This document shows positions 60,436 through 64,000 of a stretch of 64,000 nt of DNA, piece by piece (position 1 is the stretch's first letter; each line of letters begins with the position of its first letter). The notes beneath the pieces are model-generated. The model saw only the letters and a program-made list of their open reading frames with translations, made no database searches and had not been told where the DNA came from. This stretch comes from Clostridiales bacterium (GTDB lineage: Bacteria; Bacillota; Clostridia; Lachnospirales; Lachnospiraceae), in NCBI GenBank assembly GCA_018372435.1, contig JAHAJA010000002.1, forward strand, positions 124,001-188,000. Direction: 5' to 3'. Both the position numbers and the translations under genes were made by a program.

Positions 60436-62106
60436 ATGAAAACAGATATTCAGATTGCTCAAGAAGCACAAATGGAACATATTAAAGAGATAGCAAAGAG
60501 ACTTGAAATTGGTGAAGATGACCTAGAATTCTATGGTAAATATAAGGCCAAATTCACGGATGAGTTATGGGAAGAAGTAAAAGATAGACCAGATGGTAAA
60601 TTGATTTTAGTTACTGCTATTAATCCAACACCAGCAGGAGAAGGTAAAACAACAACTTCTGTAGGGTTAGGAGAAGCGTTTGGAAAATTGAATAAGAAGG
60701 CGGTTATCGCACTTAGAGAACCTTCGTTAGGACCATGTTTTGGTATTAAAGGGGGTGCAGCAGGTGGTGGATATGCACAGGTTGTACCAATGGAAGATTT
60801 GAATTTGCATTTTACTGGTGATTTTCATGCAATCACATCTGCTAATAATCTATTATCAGCTATGCTAGATAACCATATCCAACAAGGTAATATATTGAAT
60901 ATTGATCCGAATCAAATCGTATGGAAGCGATGTCTAGATATGAATGATCGTGTACTTCGTAACATCGTGGTTGGTCTTGGTCGTAAGGTTGATGGTACTG
61001 TAAGAGAAGACCATTTTATTATTACAGTTGCATCAGAGATTATGGCTATCCTCTGTCTCGCTGCTGATATGAGGGACCTAAAAGAAAGACTTGGTAGAAT
61101 TATTGTAGCGTATAATTATGAGGGTGCTCCAGTAACGGCGAAAGAATTGAATGCAGTCGGTTCAATGGCAGCATTATTAAAAGATGCATTAAAGCCAAAC
61201 TTAATTCAAACATTAGAACATACACCAGCGATTATACATGGTGGACCGTTTGCGAACATTGCACATGGTTGTAACAGTGTAAGAGCAACAAAGACAGCTC
61301 TTAAACTTGCAGATTATGTAATTACAGAAGCTGGATTTGGTGCTGATCTTGGTGCAGAAAAATTCTTTGATATCAAGTGCCGCATGGCAGGATTAAAACC
61401 AAATGCAGTTGTTCTTGTAGCAACAGTAAGAGCATTGAAATATAACGGTGGAGTAGCGAAAGCAGATCTATCAGTAGAAAACCTTGATGCTCTAAAGGCT
61501 GGTATTGTTAATCTTGAAAAACATATTGAAAATCTACAAAACTATGGTGTGCCGGTTGTTGTTACGTTGAATCGTTTCATGACAGATACAGATGCAGAAC
61601 TTGATTTTGTGAGAGAATTCTGTGAAGCACATGGTTGTGAATTTTCTTTATCCGAAGTATGGGAAAAAGGTGGAGAAGGTGGCATTGACCTTGCACAGAA
61701 AGTAATTAAGACGATTGAAGAAAAACCAAGTAACTTCAAAGTACTTTATGAAGACAACTTATCAATTAAAGAGAAGATCGAGACAATAGCTAAGAAGATT
61801 TATGGGGCATCAGAAGTAACATATGATGGACAAGCTTCAAAAGCAATTGAGAAGATTGAAAATCTTGGTTTTGCTACTATGCCAGTTTGTATGGCAAAGA
61901 ATCAATACTCATTATCCGATGATCCTACTTTATTAGGAAGACCAATTAACTTCCCTATCCATATACGTGAAGTATATGTATCTGCAGGAGCAGGATTTGT
62001 AGTAGCGATTACTGGTACCGTAATGACTATGCCTGGTTTACCTAAGAAACCAGCAGCAGAAGGTATCGATGTGAATGAAGATGGAGTAATTACAGGATTA
62101 TTCTAA
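60436..62106 (+). CDS. fhs: Formate--tetrahydrofolate ligase
   Basis: 556 residues, full length. P-loop [12 protein letters not shown] near residues 63-74; other family blocks are [24 protein letters not shown] (partly quoted here) and [14 protein letters not shown]. Makes 10-formyl-THF from formate, ATP and THF for purine synthesis and one-carbon flow; in clostridia also linked to the acetogenic methyl branch, though no neighbours of that pathway are here. ATG with GGAGG-like site. Monocistronic with a structured leader. Confidence 0.98.
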   Translation: MKTDIQIAQEAQMEHIKEIAKRLEIGEDDLEFYGKYKAKFTDELWEEVKDRPDGKLILVTAINPTPAGEGKTTTSVGLGEAFGKLNKKAVIALREPSLGPCFGIKGGAAGGGYAQVVPMEDLNLHFTGDFHAITSANNLLSAMLDNHIQQGNILNIDPNQIVWKRCLDMNDRVLRNIVVGLGRKVDGTVREDHFIITVASEIMAILCLAADMRDLKERLGRIIVAYNYEGAPVTAKELNAVGSMAALLKDALKPNLIQTLEHTPAIIHGGPFANIAHGCNSVRATKTALKLADYVITEAGFGADLGAEKFFDIKCRMAGLKPNAVVLVATVRALKYNGGVAKADLSVENLDALKAGIVNLEKHIENLQNYGVPVVVTLNRFMTDTDAELDFVREFCEAHGCEFSLSEVWEKGGEGGIDLAQKVIKTIEEKPSNFKVLYEDNLSIKEKIETIAKKIYGASEVTYDGQASKAIEKIENLGFATMPVCMAKNQYSLSDDPTLLGRPINFPIHIREVYVSAGAGFVVAITGTVMTMPGLPKKPAAEGIDVNEDGVITGLF

Positions 62107-62138
62107 GCAGAATTGATTAGATATTTAATTGCAATAAA

Positions 62139-62178
62139 CTTTTATAGTAAACAAGTTTTTTATAAAAGACTGTTTTTA
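62139..62178 (+). terminator. Terminator of fhs
   Basis: CTTTTATA (62139-62146) / TATAAAAG (62161-62168) with a 14-nt loop, then ACTGTTTTTAT. Confidence 0.65.
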
Positions 62179-62234
62179 TAGAAGATGAGTTTTTGTTGAA
62201 AACAAAGTATTTATATAATGAGAAATAACAGAAA

Positions 62235-62276
62235 AATCCCCTCATGTTGAGATAAAAATCTCTATATGAGGGGATT
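62235..62276. terminator. Terminator of ppiB (minus strand)
   Basis: AATCCCCTCAT (62235-62245) / ATGAGGGGATT (62266-62276), with an inner GAGAT/ATCTC helix; on the minus strand it is followed by TTTTT. It lies 60 nt beyond the stop of the cyclophilin gene. Confidence 0.9.
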
Positions 62277-62335
62277 GCTATGTAATAGTAAATTATCTGC
62301 TATTACATAAAACATTCTTTAATACTAAGGTAATA

Positions 62336-62860
62336 TTAGTATTTTTCTGGTTCTGGATAATCAACACCGAATGTATCAACTGTTACAGATTTCATAACTT
62401 GATCATGAGTTGGTCTATCAGAATAATCTGTTTGAGTATCAGCGATTTCATTTACTACATCCATACCTTCAATTACTTTACCGAATGCAGCATAAGCACC
62501 ATCTAGGTGAGGTGAGTTTTTGTGCATAATGAAAAATTGTGAACCTGCTGAGTTTGGCATCTGCGAGCGAGCCATAGAGATAACACCTTCTGTATGTTTT
62601 AAGTTATTGTCAAATCCGTTCGATGCGAACTCGCCTTTGATTGAGTAACCTGGGCCACCCATACCAGTTCCGTCAGGACAACCACCTTGGATCATGAAAC
62701 CTTTAATTACACGGTGGAAGATTAAACCGTTATAGTAACCTTTATTTACCAAAGAAATAAAGTTGTTTACTGTGTTTGGTGCGATTTCAGGATAAAGTTC
62801 TACTTTAATAATTCCACCAGTTTCTAATTCAAATGTTACAATAGGATTTTTTTCTGCCAT
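62336..62860 (-). CDS. ppiB: Cyclophilin-type peptidyl-prolyl isomerase
   Basis: 174 residues. Cyclophilin core: FHRVIKGFMIQGGCPDGTGMGGPGY (partly quoted; Arg and Phe of the active site), MARSQMPNSAGSQFFIM and a late Trp position replaced (HLDGAYAAFGKV). No signal peptide, so cytoplasmic. Start ATG at 62860 with AAGGAAC upstream. Folding catalyst. Confidence 0.95.
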   Translation of the reverse strand: MAEKNPIVTFELETGGIIKVELYPEIAPNTVNNFISLVNKGYYNGLIFHRVIKGFMIQGGCPDGTGMGGPGYSIKGEFASNGFDNNLKHTEGVISMARSQMPNSAGSQFFIMHKNSPHLDGAYAAFGKVIEGMDVVNEIADTQTDYSDRPTHDQVMKSVTVDTFGVDYPEPEKY

Positions 62861-62934
62861 TTTAGTTCCTTCTTTCTTGTAATTGATAGATAATTGTCAT
62901 ATACATTATTTGCATATTTGACAATGCTATGTAT

Positions 62935-62963
62935 ATGATAATAGAAAAAATAACGGTTGTCAA
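62935..62963 (-). promoter_or_regulatory. Promoter of ppiB (minus strand)
   Basis: Read on the minus strand: TTGACA (62963-62958), 17-nt spacer, TATCAT (62940-62935). Confidence 0.7.
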
Positions 62964-63020
62964 AGAAAATGTAAGATAACCAGGGAATTAAAAGATATAG
63001 CCAAAAAGTCTTTTCTTTGA

Positions 63021-63260
63021 TACAATGAAGTTAGCATACAATTTTGCCTTCTTTATGGTGAAGTTGCAGAAGCGTTTGACGCTTATAGAAAATGTAAGGT
63101 TGATTTGAATGAAGAATTAGCAGATATCACAATCTACTTATTAGGTCTTAGCGAAATGCTTGGAATTAATCTTGAAGAGGAAATTAATAAAAAAGTAATT
63201 AAGAATAAAAGTAGAGTATATAAGGAAATCGATGGAGTTACAGTTAGAATAAGTGATTAA
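63021..63260 (+). pseudogene. 5'-truncated MazG-like nucleotide pyrophosphohydrolase
   Basis: An open frame of 79 codons without an ATG, GTG or TTG at its start encodes YNEVSIQFCLLYGEVAEAF, then DAYRK ... EELADITIYLLGLSEMLGI and a tail ending in VYKEIDGVTVRISD. EXXE..., EELAD and the helical spacing are those of MazG-like NTP pyrophosphatases of about 100-110 residues. In the same frame a TGA at 63018-63020 is preceded by ELKDIAKKSFL, plausibly the lost N-terminal part, so the gene seems broken by a stop and has no start. Faces the sigma-like gene. Confidence 0.7.
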
Positions 63261-63335
63261 AAGTTTATGACTATAAAGGGCATAGTACTAAATAGGTATA
63301 AACTTTTCATAATAATATAGAGGAGTAATAAAAGG

Positions 63336-64000
63336 ATGCAAGATAAAGAGAATTTCTTAGCTATGTTAGCTGCCATAGTTGATTTAGCTAAAGCGCAAGA
63401 TAATATAATTACGATGGACGAGATTAAGGAGTTGCTAGATGACTCATCATTTACTGCTGAACAGATGGGACATGTATATGAATATCTTGCTGCAAATCAG
63501 ATTAGAATTCAAGGATATATTCGCAATATTAAAGCTAATGATGAAGATGTTAATATAACTTCAATAGATAATTCCACTGATAGTGATAATGAACAAGAAT
63601 ATCTAGATGAAGAAAGTAAGAAGGCATTACAAGAATTAAAAGAGAGAGAAGAACGATTCGAGAAGGAAGAGGCTTCTTATATAAAAATGTATCTAGAGGA
63701 TCTAGAAGCCATAAGTCCAATGGTTGATGGTGAAATGGACATGCTTATCAATTCATTACGAAAAGGAAATCGTTCTGCTAAGGAAAGACTTCTTGAACTT
63801 CATCTTGGAGAAGTGGTAGATATTGCAAGGAGTTATAAGGGGAAAGGAATTTTTGTTGGTGATTTAATCCAGGAAGGTAATATTGGATTAATGACTGCTT
63901 TAGAAGAAATCTGCACTGGAGCTAATCGTGTGCCAACAGAATCTATTCCTGATACGTTAGAATATATAGTAAATCGAATTCGAGAAAGTATGGAATTCGT
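63336..64000 (+). CDS. Sigma-70-family RNA polymerase sigma factor, partial (runs off the window)
   Basis: ATG at 63336 with AGGAG and AAAGG upstream; 221 complete codons with no stop before the end. Residues 1-65 look like a short winged-helix (sigma region 1.1-like, ITMDEIKELLDDSSFTAEQMGHVYEYLAANQI), then an acidic coiled-coil spacer (about 75-115), then sigma region 1.2 (YIKMYLEDLE) and region 2 core-binding motif GDLIQEGNIGLMTALE at about 175-190. Probably a group 1/3-like or specialised sigma factor; the DNA-binding regions lie beyond the window. Confidence 0.8.
   Translation, partial: MQDKENFLAMLAAIVDLAKAQDNIITMDEIKELLDDSSFTAEQMGHVYEYLAANQIRIQGYIRNIKANDEDVNITSIDNSTDSDNEQEYLDEESKKALQELKEREERFEKEEASYIKMYLEDLEAISPMVDGEMDMLINSLRKGNRSAKERLLELHLGEVVDIARSYKGKGIFVGDLIQEGNIGLMTALEEICTGANRVPTESIPDTLEYIVNRIRESMEF

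Noticed and set aside
1..64000. tRNA, rRNA, transposase, integrase and CRISPR genes
   Set aside because: Intergenic regions were read for T-arm-like sequence, terminal inverted repeats and repeat-spacer patterns; none was convincing.

Overview
The window is low-GC (roughly one third G+C), AT-rich DNA with strong Shine-Dalgarno sequences (AGGAGG-type), sigma-A-like promoters (TTGACA-17-TATAAT) and compact operons. Gene content (Na+-pumping decarboxylase subunits, a long-form PRPP synthetase, SEC-C methionine aminopeptidase, formate-THF ligase, InlB-type B-repeats, UPF0122-ffh-rpsP-khpA-rimM-trmD block) points to a clostridial Firmicute, most likely a Lachnospiraceae species close to Lachnoclostridium (Clostridium) phytofermentans; the species guess is from memory of gene order, not from a search. 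It reads as chromosomal DNA: no prophage, insertion sequence, CRISPR array, rRNA or tRNA was seen.

Region by region. 1-5.8 kb: a five-gene biotin-dependent carboxyltransferase / sodium-pump cluster (12S-type carboxyltransferase, OadG-like lipoprotein, biotin carrier, OadB pump, 5S/OadA-type carboxyltransferase), closed by a strong terminator. 5.8-7.2 kb: a helical unknown and a TauE/SafE permease on the minus strand. 7.4-11 kb: an apparent MarR - ArsA - small protein - ArsA operon behind a promoter with an inverted-repeat operator. 11.1-20.6 kb: an accessory surface locus with a 1.7-kb tandem duplication (two pairs of single-pass membrane proteins and a truncated copy of the third gene), ending in a 2048-residue secreted HEXXH metallopeptidase with 13 B-repeats. 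20.9-35.7 kb: the translation/secretion housekeeping block (UPF0122, ffh, rpsP, khpA, rimM, trmD ... rplS, lepB, rbgA, rnhB, ylqG-like, ylqH-like, yraN), interrupted between trmD and rplS by ogt, a DUF2087 regulator, degV, a GNAT enzyme, a TetR regulator and map. An array of 17-bp repeats lies between the divergent GNAT and TetR genes. 35.7-42 kb: a secreted metallophosphoesterase, a heavy-metal/cupredoxin fusion transporter with a 50-residue membrane protein and a DUF2318 lipoprotein, and a two-component system. 42-46.7 kb: pgeF and a four-gene SPFH / zinc-ribbon membrane cluster. 46.8-53.6 kb: PRPP synthetase, a PDZ/radical-SAM DUF512 protein, der-plsY-gpsA and an SRAP protease-like DNA-crosslink protein. 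53.6-58.4 kb: a 1454-residue cell-envelope subtilisin behind a long structured leader. 58.4-64 kb: LexA-boxed dinB, a small unknown, fhs behind a leader hairpin, cyclophilin, a 5'-truncated MazG-like remnant, and the start of a sigma-70-like gene that runs off the window.

The most promising candidates for something undescribed are: the MarR/ArsA/small-protein operon, in which two partner proteins end in the same I-T-I-E tail that could dock on the ArsA alpha-crystallin-like domains; the duplicated membrane-protein/B-repeat metallopeptidase locus; and the SPFH + winged-helix + zinc-ribbon membrane cluster. All coordinates of sites were read by eye from the sequence, and domain names rest on motif recognition without database searches.
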